Below are positions 63,948-64,000 of a stretch of 64,000 nucleotides of DNA, one piece after another (position 1 is the stretch's first letter; each line of letters begins with the position of its first letter). The notes under the pieces are model-generated. The model saw only the letters and a program-made list of their open reading frames with translations. It was not told the origin of the DNA and made no database searches. Location: NCBI GenBank assembly GCA_014529385.2, contig CM043970.1, forward strand, positions 44,002,779 through 44,066,778. Direction: 5' to 3'. The stretch comes from Adiantum capillus-veneris. Taxonomy: Eukaryota > Streptophyta > Polypodiopsida > Polypodiales > Pteridaceae. Made by a program: the position numbers and the translations under genes.

Positions 63948-64000
<53 letters not shown>
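62842..64000. other. X8 gene 3' flank and simple-sequence DNA
   Basis: 62842-63030 is matched, inverted, by 17360-17610, so it is part of the duplicated gene unit (likely 3' UTR). 63030-63640 is AT-rich with no gene recognised. Two units of CCCTCGACCT(CT)n followed by GTTGCTTCA...TTCCTGCTTCTTGC occur at 63638-63715 and 63732-63815. A GA run fills 63955-64000 and continues past the window. Confidence 0.6.

Overview
The window is repeat-dominated nuclear DNA from a vascular plant. Evidence for a plant: plant-type Ty1/copia and Ty3/gypsy LTR retrotransposons primed by initiator-tRNA-Met (TGGTATCAGAGC), an L1-type LINE with a zf-RVT-like C-terminus, and a plant-specific X8 (CBM43) secreted-protein gene with a TATA box. 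I cannot name the species. No rRNA gene, tRNA gene or complete housekeeping gene was recognised.

Layout. 1-1018 is a truncated copy of a local repeat called D here. 1019-7406 is a decayed Ty3/gypsy element (A, plus). 7407-14528 is bounded by pieces of one minus-strand LTR and holds degenerate tandem repeats plus a 5'-truncated copy (10038-12177) of a non-autonomous LTR element. 14529-17359 holds nothing recognised except a CT microsatellite. 17360-41407 is repeat copy D1. It is interrupted by copia element B (22413-27812) and by gypsy element C (29550-40864), and C is itself interrupted by a young copia element D (31579-36756). 41408-49350 is a LINE, split by a complete 2.6-kb non-autonomous LTR element (43244-45825). 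51146-60847 is repeat copy D2, which keeps the empty sites of B and C. 61736-62841 is an X8/CBM43-type gene with a TATA box, a signal-peptide exon and a GT-AG intron. The end is simple sequence.

History read from the sequence. The D repeat carries, antisense to the window, an intron-containing piece of an X8 gene; LINE fragments; an LTR-like end with a primer site; and a reverse transcriptase remnant of neither LTR nor L1 type, with motifs like Penelope-like elements. D1 and D2 arose by duplication. B entered D1 (target duplication ATAAG/ATGAG against an intact ATAAG site in D2). C entered the RT remnant of D1 (TCTAT), and D entered the integrase of C (ATGCC). D has LTRs differing at about one of 227 positions and an open reading frame broken by a single TAG, so it is the youngest element.

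The most novel item is the non-autonomous LTR family with 142-bp LTRs. Its interior carries a 171-bp tandem array directly after the primer site and a GATACCATG-rich minisatellite, and it encodes no recognised protein. Its LTR length and 3' leader/polypurine region resemble those of copia B, which suggests B-type machinery mobilises it. All statements are by-eye readings; no alignment or database search was run.
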